DNA of 64,000 nt from Tessaracoccus lapidicaptus. Its GTDB lineage: Bacteria; Actinomycetota; Actinomycetes; Propionibacteriales; Propionibacteriaceae. Below the pieces are notes generated by a model. The model was given only the letters and a program-made list of their open reading frames with translations, made no database searches and had not been told where the DNA came from. Positions within the stretch are counted from its first letter, which is position 1. Each line of letters opens with the position of its first letter. The DNA is taken from the NCBI RefSeq assembly GCF_001693815.1, contig NZ_MBQD01000021.1:124001-188000 (forward strand), given 5' to 3'. Positions 52,808-62,078 of the stretch are shown here, in pieces. Made by a program: the position numbers and the translations under genes.

Positions 52808-54403
52808 ATGGAGCGCAGCGTCGACGCCGTCGTCATCGGAGCGGGCCACCACGGGCTGGTGGCCGCGGCTCTCCTGGCGGACGCGGGCTGGGACGTCGCC
52901 GTGTTCGACGGCAGGCCGGTGCCCGGGGGCGCAGTGGCCCACCGGCACGTGGACGGATTCGTCGTCGACGAGTTCTCCTCCTGCTATCCCCTCGGCATGG
53001 CCTCCCCCGTGCTCCGGGACCTGGATCTCGAGGACCACGGCCTCACCTGGGCCGACCACCGGCCGGCGCTCGTGCACGTGGCCGACGGCACCGACGCCGA
53101 GGGCTCCGTCGTGGCGGCGACGGCGGAGGACACCGCCGTGGCCCTCGACGCGGACCACCCGGGCGACGGCGACGCCTGGCTCGCGCTCGTGTCCGGCTGG
53201 CGGCGGGTGAGGGAGCCCCTCATCGCGGCCCTGCTCACCGACTGGCCCCCGGTGCGACCCGGCGCGCGCCTCCTCCGCACGCTCGGCGGGTCGGGGCTGC
53301 TGGACTTCGCCCGCTTCGCGCTGCTGCCCTCGGACCGCATGGGGCAGGAGTGGTTCGGTGGCGGGCGGGCCCGCGACCTCCTGGCCGGCAACGCCATGCA
53401 CGCCGACGTGTCTCCGCTGGCCCCGGTCAGCGGGCTGATGGGGTTCATCATGACGATGCTGGCGCAGGATGTGGGCTTCCCGGTGCCCCGCGGCGGCGCC
53501 GGGCACCTGGCGGGCGCGCTGGCCGCCCGCGCCCGCGCCGCCGGGGCGGTCGTCCACCTGGAGTGGCCCGTCGCCGGCATCAGCGTCACCGCCGGCCGTG
53601 CCGACGGCGTGCGCCTGGCCGACGGCACGACGGTCCGGGCGCGCCGCGCCGTGCTGGCCGACGTGTCCGCGACCGCCCTCTACCGGGCCCTCCTGCCCGC
53701 GGACGCGGTGCCCAGCGGCCTGCTGCGCCGGCTCGACCGGTTCGCCTGGGACCCGCCCACCCTCAAGCTCAACCTGCGGCTCGACGCCCCCATGCCGTGG
53801 CGGGCGGCCCGGGCGGCGGGCGCCACCGTCGTGCACGCCGGGCACTCCTCGCGGGGGCTGGCGACCTGGCACGCGGAGATCGCCACCGGGCGGGTGCCCG
53901 CGCGCGCCTTCGCGTTGGTGGGGCAGATGACGACGGCGGACGCGTCGCGCTCGCCGGCAGGCACCGAGTCGCTATGGGCCTACACGCATCTCCCACGCAG
54001 CGGGCCGGCGGGCGCCGCCCGGTCGCTGGACACCCTCGAGGCCCTCTTCGACGACCTCGCCCCAGGCTGGCGCGTCCTCGAACGCGGACGCTGGGTGCAG
54101 ACACCCGCTGATCTGCACGCCGCCGACCCGAACCTCGTCGACGGCGCCCTCGGCTCCGGCACCACGCAGCTGTTCCAGCAGGGCCCCTGGCGGCCGCTGG
54201 CCGGGCTCGGGGGGCCCCTCACCCATGTGGAGGGTCTGTACCTGGCCTCGGCAGCCACGCATCCGGGCGGGGGCGTGCACGGCGGCGCCGGCTACTCCGC
54301 CGCCCGGGCTGCGCTGCGGGGGGCCCGCTGGTGGTCGCGACCGGTCGGGCGGGCCACCACCAGGGTCCAGCTGTGGCTGCAGCGTCGCGATCCGGACTTC
54401 TGA
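52808..54403 (+). CDS. FAD-dependent oxidoreductase, phytoene-desaturase-like (PYROXD2 group)
   Basis: 531 aa. N-terminal dinucleotide motif DAVVIGAGHHGLVAAALLAD, then the amine oxidase/carotenoid desaturase fold, with GGAGHLAGALAARARA and a C-terminal ASAATHPGGGVHGGAGYSAA FAD motif. The substrate is unknown; no carotenoid genes are near. Divergent from the desaturase operon across a shared operator, so coordinated with lipid modification. Confidence 0.88.
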   Translation: MERSVDAVVIGAGHHGLVAAALLADAGWDVAVFDGRPVPGGAVAHRHVDGFVVDEFSSCYPLGMASPVLRDLDLEDHGLTWADHRPALVHVADGTDAEGSVVAATAEDTAVALDADHPGDGDAWLALVSGWRRVREPLIAALLTDWPPVRPGARLLRTLGGSGLLDFARFALLPSDRMGQEWFGGGRARDLLAGNAMHADVSPLAPVSGLMGFIMTMLAQDVGFPVPRGGAGHLAGALAARARAAGAVVHLEWPVAGISVTAGRADGVRLADGTTVRARRAVLADVSATALYRALLPADAVPSGLLRRLDRFAWDPPTLKLNLRLDAPMPWRAARAAGATVVHAGHSSRGLATWHAEIATGRVPARAFALVGQMTTADASRSPAGTESLWAYTHLPRSGPAGAARSLDTLEALFDDLAPGWRVLERGRWVQTPADLHAADPNLVDGALGSGTTQLFQQGPWRPLAGLGGPLTHVEGLYLASAATHPGGGVHGGAGYSAARAALRGARWWSRPVGRATTRVQLWLQRRDPDF

Positions 54404-54418
54404 CCTGCAGCGCGGGGC

Positions 54419-54925
54419 TCAGCCGTGGGGATGGACGGTGAACCGCGACACAGCGGTCGCCTCGCTCACCTGCACCACCCTCGCCCGCTGATCCTCGCAC
54501 CGCTCCACCATCGACTGGCAGAAGGCCTTGTCCAGGCGCTCGTCGACGTCGGCGAGCACCACGAGGGTCTCCCACATCATCTGCTGCGCCCGCACGGCGG
54601 CGGCCAGCGCGTCGAGTTCCGTCTGGGTCATCAGCCCGTCGTGGTTGCGGGTGGGGTTGAGCGGGTTGAGCCGGCCCGCCGCTTGCACCAGCCCGGCCAC
54701 CATGTTGCGGGCGGTGCTGACCTCGTAGCCGAGGTCCTCGATGAGGTCCGCGACCGTTGAGTGCGACTCGGCCAGCTCGTCATGGAGCCGTTCGAAGGTG
54801 GCGGCGTAGGGCGTGCCGGCCCACGTGTCCGCCGCCGCCTTGAACGCCTTGACCCCCGCATCCGCCGCGACGAGATGCTGATTGAGATAGGCGGAGTACT
54901 TGTCGTGATCGAGTTCGACCGCCAT
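54419..54925 (-). CDS. Hypothetical all-helical protein
   Basis: 168 aa, no signal or membrane segment. Predicted mainly helical (LNQHLVAADAGVKAFKAAAD; LHDELAESHSTVADLIEDLG), perhaps a four-helix bundle. No family recognised with certainty. A GGAGGT sequence precedes the ATG. Stands alone between the oxidoreductase and the phosphatase. Confidence 0.7.
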   Translation of the reverse strand: MAVELDHDKYSAYLNQHLVAADAGVKAFKAAADTWAGTPYAATFERLHDELAESHSTVADLIEDLGYEVSTARNMVAGLVQAAGRLNPLNPTRNHDGLMTQTELDALAAAVRAQQMMWETLVVLADVDERLDKAFCQSMVERCEDQRARVVQVSEATAVSRFTVHPHG

Positions 54926-54955
54926 GGCGACCTCCTGTGTCGGTGTCGTCCCAAC

Positions 54956-55504
54956 CTAACCCGTCGGCACCGACACGACCTGGCCGTTGGCGAACTCCAC
55001 CCACGCGACGTCGCGGTGGCCCCGGCCGGCCAGGACCGCGAGGAGGATGCGCAGCGTGTCGCCGTGCGAGACGACGGCCAGGTGTTCGTCGTGGCTGTGG
55101 CCCGATCGCAGCTCGGCGACGAACGCGCTGAGCCGGCCGTGCACCTCGGCCACCGATTCTCCCCCGCCCCAGCGCACCTCACTGATGTGGAGGCCGTCCG
55201 GCACGGGTTCCTCGGTCAGGTCGTCGTAGCTCATCCCCTCCAGCGACCCCAACGCCTGTTCCCGCAGCAGCGCGCTCGTGCGCAACGGGGCGCCGTGCCG
55301 CGCCGCGATGACCTCCGCGGTCTGGACTGCGCGCAGCTGATCCGAGGCGACCACCCCCGTCAACGGCACGCCGTCGAGGACCCGGGCCGCCGCCTCGGCC
55401 TGGCGGAGGCCGAGCGCCGTGAGCGGGACATCCATCCGTTGGCCCTGCAGGCGGCGCTCCAGGTTCCACGTCGACTGGCCGTGCCGCACCAGGTGCAGGA
55501 TCAC
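54956..55504 (-). CDS. Histidine phosphatase family protein
   Basis: 182 aa. The catalytic LVRHGQSTWN, the Arg in ASDQLRAVQTAE, and the second His in VVSHGDTLR define the phosphoglycerate mutase-like superfamily. CobC (alpha-ribazole phosphatase) belongs to it and would fit a B12 producer, but the gene lies beside a spermidine-synthase-like gene, so the assignment is open. Starts 4 bases after the upstream stop. Confidence 0.88.
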   Translation of the reverse strand: MILHLVRHGQSTWNLERRLQGQRMDVPLTALGLRQAEAAARVLDGVPLTGVVASDQLRAVQTAEVIAARHGAPLRTSALLREQALGSLEGMSYDDLTEEPVPDGLHISEVRWGGGESVAEVHGRLSAFVAELRSGHSHDEHLAVVSHGDTLRILLAVLAGRGHRDVAWVEFANGQVVSVPTG

Positions 55505-55508
55505 CGCC

Positions 55509-56312
55509 TCACCACCCGCGGCCCGTCGGCCCGGGCGACGGCTCCGCCGCGCCGTCGTGGTAGGGCTCCGCGCCCCCGGGCCAGGACCTCGCGGACCGGC
55601 CGCTGATCCAGCGGTATCCGACGGTGAGGCCAGCCGAGGCCCGCTCGATGCCGGCGATATCCGGCCGGGTGTCGGCGGCCGCCAGGACCATGTTGCCGAA
55701 CCGCTTGCCCTTCTGCACCACCGGTTCCATGCCGATGATCAGGTGTGGCCAACGCTCGGCCAGCCCGGCCGCGAGGCGCTTGGCCCAGGCGAACGGAGCA
55801 CGGTCCGTGACGTTGTAGATCACCACCGCCTCCTCGCGCCCGACACGCCGCAGCTCGTCGAGGCACTCGGCCGTCGCCAGTTCCCCCGGCACCTGGGAGC
55901 CGTCGAAGGCGTCGACGATCACCACATCGGCCCACGCCTCGGGCATCGCGGACAGTCCCGCCCGCCCATCGACGTCGCGCACCTTGATGCCGGAGCGCGA
56001 CGGCAAGGGGATCTTGCGCCGCACCTCGTCGGTGAGCTCGACATCGGGTTCGCACACGACCTGCGCCGTCCCCGGGCGGCGCCACGCCACCCATCGCGGG
56101 ATCGACATGCCCGCCCCGCCCAGGTGGACGATCCGCAGGCGCCGGTCGGCGGGGGCGCCGAGGACGGTGTGGTCGAGCACCATGGCGATGTGCTGGACGT
56201 ACTCGAACGCCAGGAAGTCGGGCCGGGCGGGGTCGACCCAGGACTGCGACGTCAGGCCGAAGCGCACCCAGAACGCGCCCGGGGTGTCCCGGTCGGGGAT
56301 GAGGCGCTCCAT
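55509..56312 (-). CDS. Spermidine-synthase-like methyltransferase-fold protein
   Basis: 267 aa. Rossmann-like core with IVHLGGAGMSIPRWVAWRRP (glycine loop), VCEPD and VDAFDGSQVPGELAT, as in polyamine synthases. The aminopropyltransferase active-site Asp motifs are only partly kept, so activity is uncertain. ATG at 56312 fits the family start. Forms an operon with the histidine phosphatase; divergent from the MATE gene with a 36-base gap. Confidence 0.8.
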   Translation of the reverse strand: MERLIPDRDTPGAFWVRFGLTSQSWVDPARPDFLAFEYVQHIAMVLDHTVLGAPADRRLRIVHLGGAGMSIPRWVAWRRPGTAQVVCEPDVELTDEVRRKIPLPSRSGIKVRDVDGRAGLSAMPEAWADVVIVDAFDGSQVPGELATAECLDELRRVGREEAVVIYNVTDRAPFAWAKRLAAGLAERWPHLIIGMEPVVQKGKRFGNMVLAAADTRPDIAGIERASAGLTVGYRWISGRSARSWPGGAEPYHDGAAEPSPGPTGRGW

Positions 56313-56348
56313 TCGCCCGAGCCTAGCCCGCGTAGACTCCGGCTCGCC

Positions 56349-57656
56349 ATGAGCATCTCCCGTCGCATCCTCGCCCTCGCCGTGCCCGCCTTCGCCGCGC
56401 TGGTGGCTCAGCCGCTCATGATGCTCGCGGACACGTGGATCGTCGGACACCTGGGCACGGTGCCGCTGGCCGGTCTGGGGATCGGCAGCGGCCTGCTGAC
56501 GACCGTCACCGGGCTGATGATCTTCCTCGCGTACGGGTCGACGGCGGTCGTGGCCCGCCGGATCGGAGCGGGACAGCGCGCCGACGGCATCGGGCTGGGC
56601 GTGCAGGCCATGTGGTTGGCGGCCCTCCTCGGCGCCGTCGTCGGCGTGCTCGTCTGGGCTGCGGCGCCGTGGCTGGCCACGGCCCTCGGCGCCGACGGGG
56701 AGGTGCGCACCCAGGCGGTGACCTACCTGCGCTGGTCCATTCCGGGGCTGCCCGGCATGCTCGTCATGCTCGCGGCCACCGGCACCTTCCGGGGCCTCGC
56801 CGACGCCAGGACCCCGCTCGTGCTGTCCATCGGCAGCGCGGCCCTCAACCTCGTCCTCAACGCCGCCCTGGTGTTCGGGCTCGGGATGGGCATCGCCGGC
56901 GCCGCGCTCGGCACCGCGGCCGCCGAGACGACCTTGGGAGCCACCGCCACCGCCCTCGTGGCTCTCCAGGCCCGCCGGGCCGGCGCGCGGATGCGGCCGT
57001 CACGGCGAGGCATGGCCGGAAGCCTGGCCGTCGGGACGCCCCTCCTGCTGCGCACGGTGACACTGCGGATCGCGCTGCTCATCACCACGTACGTCGCGGC
57101 CGCGCAGGGTGCGGCCGGCCTGGCGGCGCACCATGTGGTCATGCAGGTGTGGGGGCTCATGGCGTACGCGCTCGACGCGCTCGCGATCGCCGGCCAGACC
57201 ATCATCGGCACGGCTCTCGGCGCGGGCGACGCGGGGGAGGCCCGCTCGTCGACCCGCCTGATGACCTGGTGGTCGGTCGCAGCGGGTGGGGTCATCGGCG
57301 TCGCCGCGGCGCTGCTGCGCCAGCCTGTCGCGGCCTTCTTCGCGCCCGACGACGACGTGCGGGCACTGGTCGCGTGGCTGCTCGTCATCGTCGCGGCGAC
57401 ACTGCCGCTGGCCGGCTACGTCTACCTGCTCGACGGCGTGCTGATCGGCGCGGGCGACGGCCGCTACCTCGCTGCTGCGGGCGTCGTCACCGTGGTGGCG
57501 TACGCGCCGGTGGCGCTGCTCGCGCTGACCGCGGCCCAGGGGCGGCAGGGGCTGACGTGGCTGTGGATCGCGTTCACCGTGGTCTTCATGGGTGCGCGCG
57601 CCGTGACGCTGGGGCTGCGGGCGCGCGGCGACCGCTGGCTCCGGCTGGGCGGCTGA
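56349..57656 (+). CDS. MATE-family multidrug/metabolite exporter
   Basis: 435 aa with about twelve membrane segments. MATE features include AVPAFAALVAQPLMMLADTW, VGHLGTVPLAGLGIG and FRGLADARTPL. DinF-like subgroup. Uses an ion gradient to expel organic compounds; substrate unknown. The ATG at 56349 fits the family; the longer open frame from 55419 overlaps two genes of the other strand and is rejected. Confidence 0.92.
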   Translation: MSISRRILALAVPAFAALVAQPLMMLADTWIVGHLGTVPLAGLGIGSGLLTTVTGLMIFLAYGSTAVVARRIGAGQRADGIGLGVQAMWLAALLGAVVGVLVWAAAPWLATALGADGEVRTQAVTYLRWSIPGLPGMLVMLAATGTFRGLADARTPLVLSIGSAALNLVLNAALVFGLGMGIAGAALGTAAAETTLGATATALVALQARRAGARMRPSRRGMAGSLAVGTPLLLRTVTLRIALLITTYVAAAQGAAGLAAHHVVMQVWGLMAYALDALAIAGQTIIGTALGAGDAGEARSSTRLMTWWSVAAGGVIGVAAALLRQPVAAFFAPDDDVRALVAWLLVIVAATLPLAGYVYLLDGVLIGAGDGRYLAAAGVVTVVAYAPVALLALTAAQGRQGLTWLWIAFTVVFMGARAVTLGLRARGDRWLRLGG

Positions 57657-57659
57657 GGG

Positions 57660-57682
57660 GTCCTGCCGGTACACCGCAGGAC
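57660..57682 (+). terminator. Short hairpin after the MATE gene
   Basis: GTCCTGC pairs with GCAGGAC, with a possible inner GGT/ACC stem, 4 bases after the stop. Confidence 0.55.
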
Positions 57683-57767
57683 AGGGCCTCCCTCGGATCG
57701 CGGTGAGGGGGTGAGATGGTTGGTGGCGTGTGCACCAGGCACGCGCACGTGAACTGAGGAGATATCC

Positions 57768-58802
57768 ATGCGTGGAGTCATCATGTACGGCCACGGCGAC
57801 GTGCGCGTCGAGGACCGCGAGCGGCCCTCCCTCGTCAAGCCCACGGACGCGATCCTGCGCGTCACGGCCTCCTGCATCTGCGGATCCGACCTGTGGCCCT
57901 ACCGCGGGATCGAGAAGCAGGCCGGGCCCACGCCGATGGGCCACGAGTACGTCGGGGTGGTCGAGGAGGTGGGAAGCGACGTGCGCACGGTCAAGCCCGG
58001 CGACTTCGTCGTGGGCTCCTTCTTCGCCTCCGACAACACGTGCGAGATCTGCGCCTCGGGGTATCAGACGCACTGCGTGCAGCGCGAGGCTGCAGCGTCG
58101 ACGGGCGCGCAGTCGGAGTACCTGCGCGTCCCGCTGGCCGACGGCACGCTGGTGGCCACCCCGGGCGTGCCCGACGACGACCTGGTCCCCTCGCTGCTGG
58201 CCGCCTCCGATGTGCTCGGCACCGGCTGGTTCGCCGCGGTGGCGGCCGAGGCCGGACCCGGGAAGACGGTCGCGGTGGTGGGAGACGGCGCCGTGGGCCT
58301 CCTGGGCATCCTGGCCGCCCGGCAGCTGGGCGCCGAGCGCGTCATCGCCATGAGCCGGCACGCGGACCGGCAGGACTTGGCCCGGGAGTTCGGCGCGACG
58401 GACATCGTCGAGGAGCGCGGCGACGAGGGTGTCGCCCGCATCAAGGAACTCACCGACGGTCTGGGTGCCCACTCGACGATCGAGGCGGTCGGCACGCAGG
58501 AGTCGATGCTGCAGGCGATCCGCGCCACCCGCGCGGGCGGGCATGTCGGCTACGTGGGCGTGACGCACGACGTCAGCCTCCCTGGCATGGAACTGTTCTT
58601 CTCGGGCGTCCACCTGCACGGCGGGCCCGCGCCCGTGCGCCGGTTCCTGCCCGACCTCATCGATCTGATCTGGCGCCGGGAGATCGACCCGGGAAAGGTG
58701 TTCGACCTCACGCTCCCCCTGGATCGGGCGGCCGAGGGCTACACCGCGATGGACGAGCGTCGCGCGATCAAGGTGCTGCTGACTCCCCCCACCGCTGGCT
58801 GA
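57768..58802 (+). CDS. Zinc-dependent alcohol dehydrogenase family protein
   Basis: 344 aa. The catalytic zinc site includes CICGSD and GHEYVGVVEEVG; a structural-zinc-like region is NTCEICASGYQTHC, with fewer cysteines than usual. NAD(P)-binding GDGAVGLLGILAARQLGAER. Substrate unknown. GAGGAGATATCC precedes the ATG. The last codons (PPTAG) and the stop TGA fall inside the genomic repeat at 58793. Confidence 0.9.
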   Translation: MRGVIMYGHGDVRVEDRERPSLVKPTDAILRVTASCICGSDLWPYRGIEKQAGPTPMGHEYVGVVEEVGSDVRTVKPGDFVVGSFFASDNTCEICASGYQTHCVQREAAASTGAQSEYLRVPLADGTLVATPGVPDDDLVPSLLAASDVLGTGWFAAVAAEAGPGKTVAVVGDGAVGLLGILAARQLGAERVIAMSRHADRQDLAREFGATDIVEERGDEGVARIKELTDGLGAHSTIEAVGTQESMLQAIRATRAGGHVGYVGVTHDVSLPGMELFFSGVHLHGGPAPVRRFLPDLIDLIWRREIDPGKVFDLTLPLDRAAEGYTAMDERRAIKVLLTPPTAG

Positions 58803-58941
58803 GGAGCCGCGCAGCGGCCTCCCCACCGCTGGCTGAGGTGCCGCGCAGCGGCCTCGAAGCCTCGAGAACATGACCCTGTCAACCCACGTTTCTCAGGCTT
58901 CGAGGCTCGTCGCTGCGCTCCTCGCTCCTCAGCCAGCGGGG
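58793..58941. repeat. Repeat cluster after the alcohol dehydrogenase
   Basis: Three units of the family seen at 7725 and 16007: 58793-58821 and 58827-58862 in one direction, 58895-58941 inverted with a longer inner stem. The two outer sets face each other, so the RNA could form a large hairpin. The first unit supplies the stop codon of the dehydrogenase. Confidence 0.85.
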
Positions 58942-59045
58942 AGGACGCGCGCCTGCCGCTTTCTGCCATTGTTCGGCATTGCGGCGAAATACGTGACTCC
59001 GCGTACTCCTCGACCGGCTTGAGGGCGGCGGGTAGCGTCGACCTC

Positions 59046-60242
59046 ATGCGACGACTCGCCCCTGCCGCCCTCGCGCTCGCCGGTCTCGCCGCCTGTTCGG
59101 GCCCGGCAGACTCCCCGACCCCCGCCGGCACCGTCGCCTCGAGCCCCGCCTCCTCGTCGGCCGCGGGCGGGCCCTCCCCCTCAGCCACCTCATCCGCGTC
59201 AACATCAGCAGTTCCGACGACGCACGAGTTCGTCGTGACCGAGCATGAGGCGTTCGACGAGCCCTGGGCCCTGGCGTTCCTGCCCGGCACCGACACCATG
59301 GCGATCACGCAACGTGGCGGGGCGCTCGTGCTGCGCGATCCCGACGGCGCCGTGCGGGAGGTCAGCGGCGTCCCGGACGTGGCGGTCGCGGGGCAGGGCG
59401 GCCTCGGCGACATCATCCCCGGGCCCACGTTCGACGACGACGGCACCGTCTACCTCTCGTGGGTGGAGCGGGGCGACGGGGGCTCAGGCGCCGTGGTCGG
59501 CCGCGGCCGACTGGACGTGGCCGGGGCAGCCCTCACCGGCGTCGACGTCATCTGGGAGCAGACCCCCAAGGTCAACGGCGACGGCCACTTCTCGCATCGC
59601 CTGCTCATCGACGGCGACCACCTGGTCGTCAGCTCCGGGGACCGCCAGAAGTTCGACCCGGCGCAGGACATGGGCGGCAACCTGGGCAAGATCGTGCGCC
59701 TGACACTCGACGGTGCCCCGGCGCCCGGCAACCCCTGGGCCGACGAGGGAGGGGTCGCGGCGCAGTTCTGGAGCATCGGGCACCGCAACCCGCTGGGGTT
59801 GGCCCTTGACGCCGACGGCCGGCTGTGGGCCTCCGAGATGGGCCCGCAGGGCGGTGACGAGCTCAACCTCATCGTCGCCGGCGCGAACTACGGATGGCCG
59901 GAGGCCTCCAACGGCTCGCACTACGGCGGCGGCGACATCCCCGACCACGCGCCGGGCGACGGCTTCGAGCCGCCGAAGGCTTTCTGGACGCCCAGCGTCT
60001 CCCCTGGCTCTCTGCTGATCTACGACGGCGACCTCTTCCCGGCCTGGTCCGGGGACGCCTTCCTCGGCGCTCTGTCCGGCGAGGCGCTGATCCGGGTGGA
60101 CCTGGAGGGCGAGTCGGCGACCGTCGCGGAGACCTGGCCGATGGGGGCGCGGATCCGCGCTGTGGCCCAGGCACCCGACGGCGCGATCTGGCTGCTGCAG
60201 GACGGCGACGGCGGCCGCCTGCTGGAGCTGCGCCCGGCCTGA
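59046..60242 (+). CDS. PQQ-dependent sugar dehydrogenase-like lipoprotein
   Basis: 398 aa. Signal peptide with lipobox LAAC (Cys17), a Ser/Ala/Pro-rich linker to about residue 55, then a six-bladed propeller of the glucose/sorbosone dehydrogenase family (FDEPWALAFLPG; SIGHRNPLGLALDADGRLW; GGDELNLIVAGANYGWP). It would oxidise aldoses outside the membrane with a quinone cofactor. PQQ synthesis genes are not in the window. Start at 59046 gives a normal signal peptide. Confidence 0.88.
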   Translation: MRRLAPAALALAGLAACSGPADSPTPAGTVASSPASSSAAGGPSPSATSSASTSAVPTTHEFVVTEHEAFDEPWALAFLPGTDTMAITQRGGALVLRDPDGAVREVSGVPDVAVAGQGGLGDIIPGPTFDDDGTVYLSWVERGDGGSGAVVGRGRLDVAGAALTGVDVIWEQTPKVNGDGHFSHRLLIDGDHLVVSSGDRQKFDPAQDMGGNLGKIVRLTLDGAPAPGNPWADEGGVAAQFWSIGHRNPLGLALDADGRLWASEMGPQGGDELNLIVAGANYGWPEASNGSHYGGGDIPDHAPGDGFEPPKAFWTPSVSPGSLLIYDGDLFPAWSGDAFLGALSGEALIRVDLEGESATVAETWPMGARIRAVAQAPDGAIWLLQDGDGGRLLELRPA

Positions 60243-60243
60243 G

Positions 60244-60888
60244 TCAGGGCTGCAGTCGCGTCACGTGCCAGCCGTCCGCGAGCCGCCGGCAGGATACCCG
60301 GTCGTTGAGCCGACTGGCCTGACCCTGCCAGAACTCGATCTCGTCGACCAGCACGCGGTAGCCGCCCCACGACGGCGGACAGGGCACCTCCGCGTCGTCG
60401 GCGAAGCGCCGCGCGGCGGCCTCGACCGCGGCCGCCAACTCCTCACGCGACCCCAGCGGGCGCGACTGGTGGGACGCCCACGCCCCGATCTGACTGGCCC
60501 GCGGCCGGCTGCGGAAGTAGTCCTCGTTCTCCCGCTCCGTCAGCCTCTCGACCGCGCCGACCGCCCTCACCTGCCGCATCAGGGTCGGCCACCAGAGGTT
60601 GACCGCGGCGGCGGGCGTCGCGGCCAGCTCCTCGCCCTTCGGCGAGTCGTAGTGGGAGAAGAAGGTCAGCCCGGCCGGGCCCGCGTCCTTGAGCAGCAGC
60701 ACCCGGCTGCGCGGACGCCCGTCGACGCCCACCGTCGACACCGTCATCGCGGTGGGCTCGGGCTCCTGCGCGGCCAACGCGTCGGCGAGCCAGCCGTCGA
60801 GGAATGCCCACGGATCGAAGCCGGTGAGGTCCGCCGGCAGCGGCTCGCCGGCGTAGTCGCGGCGGATGTCACGCAGGGTCGTGTTCAT
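60244..60888 (-). CDS. pdxH: Pyridoxamine 5'-phosphate oxidase
   Basis: 214 aa FMN enzyme that makes pyridoxal 5'-phosphate. Visible motifs: RVLLLKDAGPAGLTFFSHYD-SPKGEEL near the FMN site, YFRSRPRASQIGAWASHQS, and the C-terminal EFWQGQASRLNDR. Normal length. GGAGGC precedes ATG 60888. Its end faces the dehydrogenase end by one base with no terminator between them. Confidence 0.95.
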   Translation of the reverse strand: MNTTLRDIRRDYAGEPLPADLTGFDPWAFLDGWLADALAAQEPEPTAMTVSTVGVDGRPRSRVLLLKDAGPAGLTFFSHYDSPKGEELAATPAAAVNLWWPTLMRQVRAVGAVERLTERENEDYFRSRPRASQIGAWASHQSRPLGSREELAAAVEAAARRFADDAEVPCPPSWGGYRVLVDEIEFWQGQASRLNDRVSCRRLADGWHVTRLQP

Positions 60889-60971
60889 GCCTCCATCCAA
60901 CCAGCCAGGGATCCGCGCCGGCGGTCCCCCACCCTGTTCGCAGCCGCTATCGTCCAGCACAGGAGGTTCCC

Positions 60972-61346
60972 ATGAGCTACGACATCCTGGTCTTCGATCC
61001 CGACTCCGTGCCGCGCGACGTCGACGCGTTCCTCGCGTGGACCGAAGGCATCGGCTACGGCGGCGCCGGGGTCGATCTCGACGACCCCGAGAACGGCACG
61101 GTCGCGCTGCGCAGCTGGTACTCCGACTTCACGCAGAGCTTCCCGCCCGTCAACGGCCCGCTCGCCGACGCCGACGACGGGACCACGACGTACCGGTGCG
61201 GATCGTCGTTCACGCTGGCGCAGTGCCCCGACGACGAGACCGGCCGGGCGGTCGAGGCGGCACGCAACCTCGCCGCGAAGCACGGGGTCGGGTTCTTCGA
61301 TCCGAACACCGACGACGACCCCATCTTCCCGGTCGATCGTCCGTAG
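60972..61346 (+). CDS. Hypothetical protein
   Basis: 124 aa, acidic, soluble. Begins SYDILVFDPDSVPRDVDAFL and ends FDPNTDDDPIFP. Similar small proteins beginning with this pattern occur in many bacteria without known function. AGGAGG precedes the ATG. No motif that suggests a role. Confidence 0.75.
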   Translation: MSYDILVFDPDSVPRDVDAFLAWTEGIGYGGAGVDLDDPENGTVALRSWYSDFTQSFPPVNGPLADADDGTTTYRCGSSFTLAQCPDDETGRAVEAARNLAAKHGVGFFDPNTDDDPIFPVDRP

Positions 61347-61392
61347 ACCCTGGTCGGACGGCCTTCCGGCAGGGCGGGAGTACGCTCGTGGC

Positions 61393-62019
61393 ATGGCCAA
61401 CGAGGACATGCGCATCGGCGATCACGAGCGCGACGAAGCGATCACGCTGCTGCAGGAGCACATGTCCGCCGGCCGGCTGACCACAGACGAGTTCAACGAG
61501 CGGATGTCGCGGGCGCTCGAGGCCCGCACCTGGCGTGACCTCGGCGTCCTGTTCACCGACCTCCCGGGGCGCCGCCCCATGCCCCCGGATGTGCCCACCC
61601 CCGCGGTCCCGGCGCCCGGCATGGGCTGGGTGGCCCCCGCTCCGACCTACGGCGCCTCCCCCGACACCCCCGAGGTGCGCCAGCACGGCGGCAAGCCCTG
61701 GTATTCACAGTGGTGGATCCTCATGGTCGCCATCCTGGTGACCACGATGTCCAGCGGGCGGCTGGGGTTCCTCCTGCCCGCGGTGGCCATCTGGATCTGG
61801 GTCATCGCGCCGGCGCTCGACCGCGAGCGGCAGCGCCGGCGGCCGGCCGTGTCCGCCCCGCCCCGCCCCTTGACGTTCTACGAGCGCGAGGAACTGCTCG
61901 ACGAGATCCGCGCCGGGCGCCCGATCTCCGCCGTCAAGCGCTACCGGGAGCTGACCGGCGCGGACCTCTACACCGCCAAGATGACCGTCGACGCCCTGCG
62001 CCGCGAGATCGGCCGCTGA
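61393..62019 (+). CDS. DUF1707 domain membrane protein
   Basis: 208 aa. The N-terminal DUF1707 domain (MRIGDHERDEAITLLQEHMS-AGRLTTDEFNERM) is followed by a Pro-rich linker, one or two membrane segments (about residues 105-135) and a C-terminal short helical domain (EEIRAGRPISAVKRYRELTG-like). Common in actinobacteria, function unknown. Confidence 0.85.
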   Translation: MANEDMRIGDHERDEAITLLQEHMSAGRLTTDEFNERMSRALEARTWRDLGVLFTDLPGRRPMPPDVPTPAVPAPGMGWVAPAPTYGASPDTPEVRQHGGKPWYSQWWILMVAILVTTMSSGRLGFLLPAVAIWIWVIAPALDRERQRRRPAVSAPPRPLTFYEREELLDEIRAGRPISAVKRYRELTGADLYTAKMTVDALRREIGR

Positions 62020-62024
62020 CACGG

Positions 62025-62069
62025 CGGAACCGGCCGCGGGTGGGTTCCCACCACCAGCGACCGGTTCCG
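62025..62069. terminator. Bidirectional terminator
   Basis: CGGAACCGG and CCGGTTCCG pair around an inner GTGGG/CCCAC stem, between the convergent DUF1707 and clpB genes. Confidence 0.75.
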
Positions 62070-62078
62070 TGGAACGGC

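Noticed and set aside
57000-58871. 623-codon open frame on the minus strand
   Set aside because: Spans the MATE and dehydrogenase genes in antisense; no family motif.
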